Below, one piece after another: positions 33,061-45,236 of a stretch of 64,000 nt of DNA; the first letter of the stretch is position 1, and each line of letters opens with the position of its first letter. The stretch is from Daphnia carinata (lineage: Eukaryota > Arthropoda > Branchiopoda > Diplostraca > Daphniidae). Under the pieces are notes generated by a model. That model was not told the DNA's origin, did not search any database, and saw only the letters and a list, made by a program, of their open reading frames with translations. Both the position numbers and the translations under genes were made by a program. Location: positions 10,082,778-10,146,777 of the forward strand of contig NC_081336.1 in the NCBI RefSeq assembly GCF_022539665.2, given 5' to 3'.

Positions 33061-36000
33061 TGAAATTGACACATTGTCTTGCTCTAATAATTCTCATTTT
33101 TCATTTTTGTTTGAAATAAGGCAAACGCTATTGCACAACCGATTCTCCGTATTTCCGGTAGAGTGCGTGCACTTGTTATCAAAAATTATTGTGGAGGTTC
33201 TACGAGCTCGCGTTGCAAAACAAGTGCCAAATGTTCATGTCGAGTAAGGTTACGGTAAACTTCTTTGGCATTTGAAACTAGTTCAAGAAAATCATTAAAT
33301 ACCAATGTTGTACAACTTTAGTATACTCGGCAAACTTCTAAAGCCATAGTAGCTTTTCTAGAAAGGCCGTTGCTAAATTTAAAATCTGATGAATCTGAAG
33401 TCATCTATCAAAAGGTGTTTTGTAGCAGAAAATTTATATCTTCTGCCCATCATAGTCTAAATCTGAATGTTGTATGAACATGCTGTGGGCTAACCAATTA
33501 TGGACATCGTCAATAGTTTGGTTTACAATTTATTATTTCTTTGTTTCTTTTCTAGAAATTTAATCTTTATTAGAATGGACAGCTTTTAGGCTATTTAAAA
33601 TTTTTGCTTCATTACAGTTTGCTGACAGGTGGCATTTCAAAGATTTGCATACATCGTCAGTTCACAAGAGGTACGACAAACTGTTTCACAGGTTAATTGG
33701 CTTACATGATATGTGTTAAATGCCAGTACCTTCTTTTTGCAGGTTATGTCGTGTAACTCTCGTGGTCTGTGCATCATGGTTTACAGATTGCAGTTGTATA
33801 TCTCATGGTATTAGTTGTGTATAGCCGCTTGAGTTATAAAGCTGTTTGCTGTGGATGAAATTCAACCAGTAGAAAGTACTGAATGATAAAAGTGCATTTC
33901 AAGCGGAAGTTCTATCAGGTACATAAGGAACATAAAAATAAAAACTTTCGAAGTTCCTGACAATGCCCTTGAGCAATGTTTTAATCATAACATTTATTTT
34001 CCCTCTAGTAAGTTGTATGGCATAGTGGTATTATAAAAACAATCATTATTTTATGTTTTTTCTTTCAGGTTTTTTTGCTTCAGTTTACTGCTGTTGCTGG
34101 ATGGACAACGAAAGATTGTTTGTTGGATGGACAAAGAAGAATATTTGTTCGCTTCAATACAAGTATTCGTTTAGGTTTTCTTCATTGGGGTTTTAGTCAC
34201 CAAAAATTTTTTCTTCTTTAGGGTTTGTTAGATATGGTTGGAAGTGGTTTCAAAAATTTAGACGTAGGAGCTATTAGACTGGTAGTGTTGGCCCTATGAA
34301 TCTTATTTTCTTCAAGCATTCACGTATTCCACGATGGAACAAAAAAAACGGCACCAGCGTAATGGTATGAGATGTTTAATAACTAAATTAGTGTCATTTT
34401 TATAAAATTCTGTCATTTAGGTTTGGCTTGATAACGAAAGTGAGGCATATTAACATGCTGGAAACCTGGTTTTACCATCCAAAGTAGATTGTATGACACT
34501 TTAAATTCAGCTTCATGTAATGGGTTTGAGACTTAACACTTAATAAGGTATTAGTAACCAGGTTTATTAACAAATATATTTGGAAATGTAACGTAATGCA
34601 ATGATGTTTTTTATTAACAGATACAACAGAATAACAAAGTTATTGAATTAGCATGAGATTGGAATGTTGGATGATGAGACGTGGATTTGAACAAATGGTA
34701 AGAAAAAAGATGAAAATGAACCAATAAGCTAGAAAAATTGTGGGTTGGCAAAACATAACAATTTCATTTGTCGTAGGATAGTTAATGAAGGATGTTGGAA
34801 GAAATGCTGATAGATTATTCAGTTAGGAATGGTTTATTGCTTTTGTTCTTTCTGTTGCATGTCTGTGGTAAGAAACCTTAAAACTTTTGTCCGGCTTATT
34901 TACTTTTATTAATCTAACATTGAAATCAATTTTACAGTGTTTAATAACTATTGACAAAGTTTAACAAGACAGAATATTCCTGCGTATTTATGTATAGCAA
35001 TCAGTCAACACCTCCTGGTATTATATGCCTAATAACTAATCTTAGCATCATCTTACGTAATTCTGTTATACAGTTTGGCTTGAATTATTCATTCGTTATT
35101 CTATTGAATCAAATCAATGGTGCGAATGAAGCTTGGTAAACACTTTTATTTATTTTCATTCTGGTTTGGCTTGGTTTGTTTTATGTGTTCCTTTTATAGA
35201 TAAAATTTTTTATTTCAGCTGCTGAAGAAGGTGGTGAAGCTTGGTAATACAGTTTTAGGGTAGGTTTAAGATGCTTGTGTAGTTTAATGTTGATTCTCTT
35301 TTGATGCCATTTGGTCATATTAATTTTTTAGCTTGTAGCTTTGTTTTCGTGGCTTTGTATTAACCTCTAGGCTGAATGAAAGTAATCAAAAAAAGAGGAA
35401 AAGATAAAAAAGGAGGCACTTTACTGTGCCATTGTTTCCACTTTTTTTTCTTATTGTATTTTCTTGCTTGATCATTTTCCTAGTTTACAGTGAGGAGATG
35501 CTATTCACAGTGCATCTTAGAAGCAATTGTGCACACTGGATTTGAAAATAAACAGTGGGACTTTCTCAACAAAAATATCCCTAGCTTGACCACAAGAACA
35601 AGCTAACTGAAAGGTTTTGTATTGCAAGAAACATTTAGCAATGCTGTCAACATGTTGATTGTATATATACCAAGAAAATAAAGCTTTTCTGCCTTTGTCT
35701 CAACAATGACAGGACAAGGATGTAAGGTGATAACTTGAATTTTTAATACCAAGGCTGCGTTTGTTGTTCCTGTTTAAGTAATAGTTAACTTGGTAAGGAT
35801 CATACTGTGGGGATAATCCCAAAGATTTGGATGTTATTTTCCCGGTTGCAGTGAAGAAAAGTATTTATGTTATTATTAAAATGTTACAAAGTGATTTGTA
35901 TGTCTTGAAGTGATGATTTATTAGTCGAACTTTTTGGTCATTTCCAAGCCATGTGTTTGCCAAGAAGAATCATTGATCACGTTCAAATATGGATCCTAAA

Positions 36001-36175
36001 GATTATTACATTAATTTTTTCAAAACTAAAACATCTTTGGACCCACCTACACTGAAGCCAAAGTACACTTCGTGGATTTTCAAAGAACTTTTGACATAAT
36101 GTATAAGATTGTACAGATATCTATATTATCGATCAACTCATCTATGATCGATATGATCTCATCTATGATATCTGA
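33061..36175. other. Subtelomeric spacer, no supported gene
   Basis: AT-rich sequence. The piece 33,240-33,330 resembles 40,775-40,875. The piece 33,560-33,910 is a direct repeat of 39,540-39,905. The piece 34,090-34,320 resembles part of segment A (51,670-51,930), including its exon-like stretch. The rest has splice-like signals and short frames (for example 34,951-35,139) without a recognisable domain. Confidence 0.5.
33560..33910. repeat. Direct repeat, copy 1 (partner 39,540-39,905)
   Basis: About 350 bp beginning TAGAATGGACAGCTTTTAGG and ending near AGTTCTATCAGGTA, with roughly one difference in 10-15 bases from its partner 6 kb away in the same orientation. No coding capacity recognised. 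Confidence 0.7.
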
Positions 36176-36179
36176 TGAT

Positions 36180-37140
36180 AATATAGATAATAATATATGA
36201 TTTAGATTTAATATTTAACAAGAATCACGAATATTAAATTTGTTTTTCTGTAGACTTCATGGTTTATGAGATATCTTTAATGTAAAAGTAGGTACACTAG
36301 AAATTTAAGGCCCGACGAAACAACAAACCCGACTTTTACCTAAAAAATTAATATCAATAAAACTAGATAAATAAACATGAGTTAGATGATAAATTTAACG
36401 TGAATCACGAATATGAAATTTGTTTTTATGTAGACTTAATGGTTATTGAGTTATTTCAAATGTAAAAGTAGGTACGCTAGAAATTTAAGGCCCGACAAAA
36501 CAACAAGCCCGATTTTTACCTAAAAAATTTATATTAATAAAACTAGATAACTTTATATGAGTTAGATGCTAAATTTAACAAGAATCACGAATATGAAATT
36601 TGTTTTTATGTAGACTTAATGGTTGTCGAGTAATTTCAAATGTAAAGGTAGGTACGATAGAAATTTAAGGCCCTACAAAACAACAAGCCCGATTTTACCT
36701 AAAAAATTTATATTAGCAAAACTAGATAATTTTATATGAGTTAGATGCTAAATTTAAAAAAATCACGAATATGAAATTTGTTTTTATCTAGCCTTAATGG
36801 TTATTGAGTTATTTCAAATATAAAATTAGGTACGCTAGAAATTTAAGGCCCGACAAAACAACAAGCCCGATTTTACCTGAAAAATTTATATTAACAAAAC
36901 TAAATAACTTTATAAGAGTTAGATGCTAAATTTAACAAAAATCACGAATATGAAATTTGTTTTTATGAAGACTTAATGGTTATTGAGTTATTTCAAATGT
37001 AAAAGTAGGTACGCTAGAAATTTAAGGCCCGACAAAACAACAACCCCGATTTTTACCTCAAAATTTATATTAATAATACTAGATAACTTTATACGAGTTA
37101 GATGCTAAATTTAACAAGATTCACGAAAATGAAATTTGTT
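36180..37140. repeat. 180-bp satellite array in the spacer
   Basis: About five units with the CTAGAAATTTAAGGCCCGAC start near 36,297, 36,477, 36,657, 36,835 and 37,014, plus a partial leading unit. It runs into GTTCACCATGTTAAAACCATTA, the same flank that follows the arrays in A1 and A2. Confidence 0.85.
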
Positions 37141-37545
37141 GTTCACCATGTTAAAACCATTAGATAAATAACGGGTAGGCAACGCAGCCTCACTAGTAGT
37201 TCCCGCCAATTTTTTCTGCTATGCCAAACTTCAGACAAAGTCCGGCCGCGAAGGTGTGTAGTCACTTATCTAAAACTTATGAAGTTCTAGAAAATGCTCT
37301 TGAGCAATGTTGTAATCATAAAGTAATTCAAGATAACTGCAAATGGTAGTCCCAAAATCAGAAGAATTTTGTCTGACATCTTTACTGTGTGAACTTTCAA
37401 AGGCTTTTGTTATACCAAAGGGCACCTAAAGGAGAAATTGCACTTCATTAACGATTCAAGTAGTTGACATTTACAACTAAATTGTTAATATTTAAATTTG
37501 ATTGTATTTTCTTTTATTCAGGCTAATTGATTCTAACAGCTTCAT
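37141..37545. repeat. Mosaic of segment-A and receptor-segment pieces
   Basis: 37,141-37,262 matches the flank of the satellite in segment A (51,520-51,650). 37,317-37,535 matches the start of the receptor-like segment (52,960-53,175, and 6665-6910 in the left arm). The join shows that parts of both segments recombined in the subtelomere. Confidence 0.6.
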
Positions 37546-37559
37546 CTCCGCTCAGTGAC

Positions 37560-37905
37560 ATGGACGATGAAGCATACATTGTTGGGAAATTCTCGGCCTG
37601 AGGTTAGTATGGAAATTTATCTAATATAATATATTAATATAAACTGACCATCTTGTGATTATAAGCGAATCTAAATATCATATTAGGAGAAGGATGGTGA
37701 AGTTTGGTATTTGCCGATAGGGATTGGTGTTTCAAACAACGGAAATACTTGGGAGCCCAAGAAAATCTTTATTGTAATAATTTCGTTGCAGCATTGGAAA
37801 GCAAATGTCTAACGTTGACTGAGAATCCTGAAAACAAGCTAAGCCAAGAGAAGAAAATTGTGAAGAAAAAAAGAACTAAAGCACAGGTTTGTCCCAATTC
37901 GTAAC
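37560..37905 (+). pseudogene. HP1-like chromodomain fragment
   Basis: A first piece (37,560-37,601) encodes MDDEAYIVGKFSA and then a stop, resembling the EEYVVEK start of an HP1 chromodomain. After an intron-like gap, 37,688-37,760 encodes EKDGEVWYL...NGNTWEPK. A one-base frame change follows, after which the other frame gives QENLYCNNFVAALESK and a basic tail (KKIVKKKRTK) ending at 37,905. The NTWEP-x-ENLxC-x3-F pattern is typical of chromodomains that bind methylated histone H3. Stop and frame change indicate a pseudogene. No chromoshadow domain is seen downstream. Confidence 0.6.
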
Positions 37906-39535
37906 TAGAAGCAATGAGCATCAAGATGTGGTCAGTAAATCTATAGTTTTCTCCATGGCATTATAGATGTCCAGTCATCCAACATGATTTGATCGAAATG
38001 TAGAGGTGGAGACAGTTTTAGGAGTAAGCGATGACTGTGAAGAAACTGTATAGGTAACTGTTTTGTTCTGTGTTATATTAAAACTTCCCCGTGTCATTTT
38101 CAAGAGATATTTTTTTTGTTTTTAGGTAGTTCTACAGATGTGTAGAGAATGGTGGTTGCAGGGCAGGAGAGTCATTCTTTTATACAATACCTTTCCATTT
38201 CTATTATAAATTGTCTTTTTACCCGCTTAATGTAGCTGGAACATGAAATATTGGAATTGTAGCGGTAGGACATTTGGCTTACTATGTCTAGTTTTTATTA
38301 TATTCTATATATTCAATTCTATAATTAAATGTATTATTATAAGTAAATTGTTATGTTTTATTACAGGTTGACCAGAATTACAAACATATATTTGCAGGAG
38401 TTTTTCAACTATCATTGTTTTTCAGTGCATAGAGTAATTTGGCTTAGCATAACATTACTTTGGAAGTACAGGTTTGTTTTAAATTCTTAACTAGAAACAG
38501 TGAACATCAAAGCATTATCAAAGCATCATTAGAGCTTCATAGTTTTCCAATAGGATATGATTGAAGTGTAGAAAATGAAAATGAAGAAATGTAAGTAGTG
38601 ACCACTATTTTATTGTTATAAATCTTGAATTTGAAATGTTCTACATGTTTCTTTGCACTCTTCATCCGTAACTTTTAAGGAAATTTTTGTCTCCCACCCA
38701 AATAGGTTTTTCTAGGTACGCAATGTGGCTTCATTCTGTTACCTGGGATTAGGTTGTCCAAGAAGAAGCCTAGTACTCCTGCTGTGCTCATGCTCATGAG
38801 AACATTGAGTATCTAACCGAAGATATGCAATCACCTGTGAACATCAAGTTGGGCCTTCATCCATTGTGAATGGGAAGGTATGGAAACAATCTTCTCTGAA
38901 GTTTATTAGTAACACCTTTATTTTGTTCTAATGAGAATTCTTTCATTGGATAAATTTTTCAACTCTAACTTCCACTGTTCATTCATTAATAGTTTTTCTT
39001 TATTACTGTTAATTTTTCCTTTGATTCAGCCGTAATAGTTTTCTTTCATTTGCATTGAAGGAAAGTGAACTATCTTGGGGTGTGATCTTCATATCAAGGG
39101 ATGCTGTGTGTGTCCTCTCAGTGACCCTAGATCAATACTGAGGGGAACTAATAAAGGTCTGTAATGGTTGCAGAAAAACGATCCATTTGCTGCAATTACA
39201 TGCAGGTTATATTAAGAGCATTCTTCCATTGCAATTTTGACCCATATTGTCTAGCTCGAACACATGGCTTGTTACCTGATGCTTGACAAATTAATTTCTT
39301 TATCTGTTGCACAGGAGTTGTGGATTCTTGGGATATCAAAACACACCTACCGATGTCTGTAAGATCTGGCCTAGCACTTAGCACACTCATATCATATTGA
39401 TCTGTACTTTACCAACAGCATTAATGGACATTTGGATCAGATGTAAGACAAGTAATGTTCCAGGTATTTTTTTCTCATATGATGTTGAATTTAAATTTTT
39501 TCTTTTACAGAAGTGTTGATCAACATATAACATAA
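37906..39535. other. Subtelomeric spacer, no supported gene
   Basis: AT-rich. A short internal similarity (CAGGTTTGT...AACTAGAA.CA.TGA.CATCAA) links 37,885-37,935 with 38,465-38,515. This suggests local duplication of the sequence after the chromodomain fragment. The minus-strand frame at 39,196-39,390 shows no domain. Confidence 0.4.
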
Positions 39536-39539
39536 ACGT

Positions 39540-39905
39540 AAATTCAATCTTTATTAGAATGTACAGCTTTTAGGCTATTTAAAATTTTTGCTTCATTACA
39601 GTTTGCTGGCAGGTGGCATTTCAAAGATTTGCATCCCTCGTCAATTCTCCACAAGAGGTACTACAAACTGTTTCACAGGTTAATTGGTTTTCTTGGTATG
39701 TGTTAAATGCTGGTACCTTCTTTTTGTAGGTTATATTGTGTAACCCTCGTGGTCTGTGCAGCATGGTTTACTGAATGCAGTTGTATATCTCATGGTATTA
39801 GTTGTGTTCAGCCGTTTGAGTTATAAAGCTGTCTGCCACAGATTAAATTCAACCAGTAGAAAGTACTGAATGATAAAAGTGCATTTCAAAGGGAAGTTCT
39901 CTCAG
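39540..39905. repeat. Direct repeat, copy 2 (partner 33,560-33,910)
   Basis: Same orientation as the partner. After it the two surroundings differ. Confidence 0.7.
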
Positions 39906-40324
39906 GTAAGTTGTGTTACAATAACATGCTTCTTAAATATGTTATGTAATAAGATATAGTTGATTTCTCCACAGGTTGTGATATTGACATGTTGTGGTCA
40001 GTGTATAGTTTTTATTCAGTTAATCTGATTCCTAACCTGTACATTTCCATTCAACGCTCACAGTCCAGAGAATGCAATAAGTCAATGATCTCATTCGTTA
40101 TGATGTTCGTCAGTGGCGCATTGCTGGTATGCAACCATAATATTTGATTTCACAATCACAGCATTGAGATGTCATTTGTTTCGATGATTTTGATATCGGA
40201 TTGGAATAAACAGACGGTTCTATAATAATTTGATAACAATAACTTAACATAATTTGATACAATAATATGATAACACAACAGATACTCATGGACATCTAAA
40301 CCCTGTCTAAACATTCAGTGGAAT
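39906..40324. other. Gene-free sequence before the right arm
   Basis: AT-rich with no gene seen. The minus-strand frame at 40,110-40,295 has no recognisable feature. Confidence 0.35.
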
Positions 40325-40965
40325 TCGGTGTTAGTTTTACGTTATAAAGTGCCATTAATTGACGGTCATTTAGGAAATATGGGTAATAGCAGGGTTGCCA
40401 CGCTATGACGCGCGAGAGAAAATTATAGGGCGCCAGTACGCTATGGCCTGCCAGTATGCTATAGCGCGCCAGTAGGTGATGGCGTGCCGGTACGCTATAG
40501 CGCGCCAGTATGTAATGGCATGCCAGTACGCTATAGCGCGCCAGTAGGGTATAGCGTGCCAGTAACTATAGCGCGCCAGTATGTTATGGCGTGCCAGTAC
40601 GCTATGGCGTGCTAGTACACGATGGCGTGCCAGTACCGTACGGCTAACTAAACGGAAAATTTTTAACAATGTAACGATTATTACGTTACAGCCTAAAAGT
40701 AACAGCACATTTTATTTTCTATTCTTGCTAGTTTACCGCCATTGTTTGTCTGCTTGCTTCTTAGCTTCCACGTATAAATAAAAATCGTTGAGTCGGGTAA
40801 ACTTGTTTTGCATTTGAAACCAGTTTAAGTAAATAATTAAATACCATGTTTGATGTGCACAATTTATTATACTAGTTCCATCCAAATGTTTTACGTTACA
40901 AAATACCATTAATTGACGGCCATTTAAGAAAGGTTGGGAATAGCAGGGTTGCTTAGCGACGACGA
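40325..40965. repeat. Duplicated DNAAF5 upstream piece flanking a palindromic minisatellite
   Basis: About 75 bp (GTTTTACGTTA...ATTAATTGACGG.CATTTA...GCAGGGTTGC) occurs at 40,330-40,400 and again at 40,888-40,955. Between them, 40,415-40,650 is a minisatellite of about a dozen units of about 19 bp, alternating GCGCGCCAGTACGCTATA and GGCGTGCCAGTA, with the core GGCGCGCC. 40,690-40,880 resembles 33,240-33,330. The left arm ends inside the second 75-bp copy. Confidence 0.7.
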
Positions 40966-41096
40966 CATTGTTTTTTCGTCTGAAAGTCAGTCCAACTGAA
41001 AAGCACGTGCGAAAACTCTTGTGTCTTGACAATGTTTGAGACAATCCAAATCTTGCCGTTGATCTAATCATCAAGCCTAAATTTCTAGCTGAAAAG

Positions 41097-43625
41097 ATGG
41101 AAATTGAAAGGGATGTAGTCTACAAACAACTTGAAAGTGAAGACAAATCGACAAGACGAGCAGCTTTGCTTGATCTCAAGAAACGAGCAGAAAAACGACA
41201 AATCGACAAACAATTACAGTCTGATCTGTTTGATCCACTTATCAAAATCGTATCCAGTGATAAAGTTGACAGCCTGAGAGAATCTGCTTCCCTAGTTTTA
41301 CACGCAATTACTACTCATGGAAGCATTAGTAACACACAATTTCACGACATAGTCAATGTTTCAGTTGATCGTTTTGAGGTGGAGCCATCTGAAGAAATTC
41401 GCTTGACATTAGCCAGAATGAACCTTGCAGCCATACTCAACCAAAATGGACAACCAGTTTACCTTGAAAACTTAGATAAGTTGACACAGTTGGTAAAACT
41501 GATGGTTAGAGATCGTTTTGGAGAAGTTGTCAAAGAAGCCTGTGAAATCATCGTTGCCTTGTCTGAGAGAAATGAGTATTTTAGATTGCAAGCTGATTAC
41601 TTCGTTGAACCACTGATGCAAAACGTCAAAAGCCAGCCAATGAAAGTACGATTAATGTGTGTCAAAGCCCTCGAGCCTGTGATGATTTATTCACCTCTGA
41701 CCATTCCAAACATTGCACCTCAACTGGAAATGTTCTGGTCTGAGAGCAGCCCAATCGTAAAACTTGCCATGGTTCACACTATTGGCAAAGTTTCACTTGC
41801 AATTGAACCAGACGATCAAAATTTCCACTTTTTGTTTCCTCTGATTCTTCTGGGGAGATGCAATGAATTTAACGAAGTCAGTGAAGAAGCTGAAAGGATG
41901 TGGGGGACGCTAACAAATCAACCAGGTTAGTATTTTATCAGACCAATATCAATATGTTTTCCACGAAAATGTGTATAATTAAATGCATTTTTCATTTCTT
42001 CACAGAATTTCATCGTCGATTTGAGAAATGTTTCAGCAAACTGATTTCTAAATTACTTGCAGACACCGAAAATTGGAATAATGATCTCAGAATTCAGTCA
42101 GCTCAACTCATTTACCAATTCGTACGTGAAATACCAGATAGGAAATTAGAACTGTCTACTATTATGGAAATCCTAATATTTCAGTCGGGCGATGACCAAG
42201 CTTCTGTTCGCAATTGGGTAACACATAATTTCTAAAATGATTTTAGATTGACAATAATAACTCTTGAATCGTACCTTGTGCCAGGCATGCAAATCAGCTC
42301 GTCTCATTGGTGAAACGTGCGCATTAGAAGCTCTTTCATGGCTTTCCGACCAAAAACAAGAAGAAATTGATGTCACTGGCACATCGGGCCTAACCATTTA
42401 CAGTCATATTGTTCATGGATTCCTCAATGCAGTACAGTCCGATTATCCTGCACGTACCTTAGAGCTTTGCGTTCAATTGGCCATCAAATTCAGCTCTTTA
42501 AAGGTATGAAACGAACATCATAGTTGTAACCACCATCTCATTAAGATAAATCTCCAATTAGGATATTTCCTTACTCGAATGCCTGGAAACGTTGGTCGAA
42601 AAAGATTTGGGAATCTCAGTCGATTTGATGAATCAACTACTGTCCGTCGCCTTGTCTCTCGAAGGATCAGACCAGCCCGATTTTCTTGCAAGGAAAATGA
42701 GTATGCTGCAGCTAGTGGCTTCCCGTCTTTGTTACTCGAATATTAACGCAATGGTCCAGCAAAAATTACCTTCCGTTCTCGCGTCGGAAGCCGATCCATT
42801 AAAATGGACTATAACATCATCGTCGTGGAAGATTTTACAATTCATTGCCAGAGATATGAAAATGATTGACAATTTCGTTTTTGATTTACTCTGCCAAACT
42901 ATCGCAGCTACCCAATGTCCTGAAATCAAACTGAAGAGCTTCAACATGTTGACTGGATCTATGGACCATGTTCAATGCACCGATCCAGCACAGTTCCAAG
43001 CCATGTTACTGGCTAATGTCAAATGGAAACCCGGTCGTTCTGCATCAGTTTTGCGATCTTCTGCTGCATTGTGCGCGTATGCAGCTGTCCAGCATCACAA
43101 ACTCGAAATCATTCCATCTAATATCGACGTTATAGCCAATTCGTTTGTGGACTTGGTGGAAGACGAAGCCATCAATACTCGACTCGCAGCCATCAGAATA
43201 ATTCAACGTTGCTTAATCGCTGGACGACCTGCCAATTTGGACTCTATACTGACAAGTATGCTGCGTTTATTGAACAGAAATTAGCATAATTAAATGTATT
43301 TTTTAACAGCTCTGATGGGTCGCTTAAATGACATCTCTAAAGATGTTCGTCAAGGAGCCATGACTGGACTGAGAGATGTGTTTATTCATTGGCGAGGACA
43401 AGGGGCTCCTTGTGCCATGGAGACAAAGTTTATCAATCTCGTCCGCGTGCTGGCGCGTGATGACGACCTACCTTCCAAAACGTTTGCTGATGGTATTAGC
43501 TTTAAAAATACATTTTCCGTTTATTAACGCCAACATGTTTGATTAAAACAGGAGTTTTGCAATCAATGCTTGTCGATTTGAGTAAAATGGACATAACAGG
43601 TGAAAAGGGATCTGAAGTTGAATGA
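41097..43625 (+). CDS. DNAAF5: Dynein axonemal assembly factor 5 (HEAT-repeat protein), right copy
   Basis: Six exons (41,097-41,925; 42,006-42,217; 42,285-42,503; 42,562-43,255; 43,310-43,492; 43,552-43,625) sum to 2,211 bases, or 736 residues plus stop. All junctions are GT-AG and the frame is kept. HEAT-like helices run throughout: N-terminal DLFDPLIKIVSSDKVDSLRE, middle KLISKLLADTENWNNDLRIQ, C-terminal MGRLNDISKDVRQGAMTGLRD. Family members assemble axonemal dynein arms in the cytoplasm of ciliated or flagellated cells. The 5' flank holds a duplicated 75-bp piece and a minisatellite, so its promoter differs from that of the left copy as far as that can be seen. It ends 2 bp before the stop codon of the convergent SRA gene. 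Other HEAT proteins are possible, but the N- and C-terminal similarity favours DNAAF5. Confidence 0.7.
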
Positions 43626-43627
43626 GT

Positions 43628-44890
43628 TCATTCTGATGGAGACGGACTAGATTGAAGATCGTTATTACAATTTTCTTTATCATCTTCTTTCTTTTCCACT
43701 GGTTCTTCTTGTACTTTTGTTTTCTTATTAGTCACCCAAGGAGGAGGAGCTTGATCTGGGCATCTTCTCAAAGCAAATTTGTATACTTTAAAACCAGACT
43801 TGCCAACGCACAACCAATACTTCTCCACGGAATACAAACCTAACAGATAAGGATGATTTAATGGCATTTTTTAAAATGTAAATGTGTTACCATCATAACG
43901 GTAGCCATATTCGGGAGAGAATTCAGTATTGGATTTGTATCCTCGAATTACGCGAACAGGTTTCCTTGTTTCGATGTTTAAGCTGAGGGCCAAATTGCCT
44001 TTTGTTAACGTTTGGTCTTTGCTCTGTGGGGCAGTTCGTAGATTTTTAGGTTTAGCTTTGGTGCCACTGAGTGCTCGGCCACCTTCGCCTGTGTAAGTGA
44101 AACAATCACCAAGATCGACATCATCTTCGTAGCCGCCAGAAAGGGCAATCGAGTAAGCTCCTTCGGGACCTATTTCGAACTTTAGAATTTGTGATAACAG
44201 AAATTTAAATTAGAAGAACAAGTACCTCCATGAATTCCAGCTACAGGAGGCCGCATGACTCCATCAGCAGAGCATTGCATTCTCATTTCCCAAATTCTTC
44301 CAATCTCTACTCCTGGAACAGCACCATAAAAGTTGACACGATTTTTTGGTATCACAATCTTCTGTTGTGGTCCTCTCACACGTTTTCTTTTTCGGCCTTC
44401 ACCGTCCTCTTCATCTGAGTCATCGTCGTAATACTCTTCCTCATAATCTTTGTCATCTGAATCTTCATCTTTCAAACCTCTTGAATATTCGGCAGTCTTT
44501 GGGAAATAATGGAAATTGTTAATAAATGCAGAATAATTAGGTAAGGATTGTGGGGATTAACCTTTCCAGAGATTCTCGAAGATTTCCTTATACCACTAAT
44601 GTTAGTTTCAGCCTCAACACCTTCTGGGCCGCCTACTGTTTCAACTCGAGGTTTCTTTTTAGGTCTCGGTTCAGCAGGTTTCCTCTCCTTTTGCTTAACT
44701 GGCTGTAAAGCTTCATATTTGTAAATCTATTTGAAGATCATAGAAGTAAGATTTAAGTTTTTGTTATGAAATTAGTGCATTTAAAGACCTGTTCTTGACG
44801 AATGCTTTCCAAAATTCGACGATTTTCTTCCATATTTTTAGCCCGTTGCATTTCGTAATCGCTCATTCCATTTTGTTTAATAGGCGCCAT
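43628..44890 (-). CDS. SRA-YDG domain protein, right copy
   Basis: Inverted counterpart of 25,703-26,966 with the same five exons. It starts at 44,890-44,888 ([15 protein letters not shown]) and stops at 43,630-43,628. The full SRA core is present: [33 protein letters not shown]. Differences from the left copy are few; for example the intron near 44,180 is slightly rearranged. No RING, PHD or ubiquitin-like domain is encoded before the start or after the stop. Binding of modified CpG is the family expectation; base specificity cannot be read from sequence alone. The gene shares its upstream region with NUP155. Confidence 0.9.
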
Positions 44891-45236
44891 TTCAAAACAA
44901 GATAAATTCCTGAAAAGTTTTACTGAATGTAAACTAAAGATACTTGAGGAACAACCAGTGCCAGACGATGTTAGCAAATTGAATGCCGATGATGGCAGTT
45001 TCGCGCCAAACGCCTCACCGTCGTCTGCTTCTAACAATCAACGCCAAATCGGGTTTTGTTTTTTTAAACTTGAAATATTCAAAGTAGAATTGATAAAATC
45101 TAATTTTTAAGAAACATTCAATAATATATTATTACATGACTTAATTAAATTTAATCATTTTGACTAAATTATTTGCAGATAATTTTAATCTGGCAACGCC
45201 GACTTCATCATTATTCATACTCGCTGTTTCGCTGTC
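44891..45236. promoter_or_regulatory. Divergent NUP155 / SRA-gene promoter region, right
   Basis: 346 bp between start codons, inverted counterpart of 25,356-25,702, with an AT-rich middle and short differences between arms. No known element is assigned. Confidence 0.5.

Noticed and set aside
33110-33250. Cys-rich stretch (CGGSTSSRCKTSAKCSCR)
   Set aside because: Short, single occurrence without a start or splice support; no confident family.
37141-37262. Independent transposon insertion next to the spacer satellite
   Set aside because: The same flank follows the satellite in segments A1 and A2, so it belongs to segment A. No terminal repeats or target duplication were seen.
40403-40708. 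WRASTRWRAST / YWHAITYWRAIAY repeat protein
   Set aside because: Product of the 19-bp minisatellite in two frames; no start context and not conserved.
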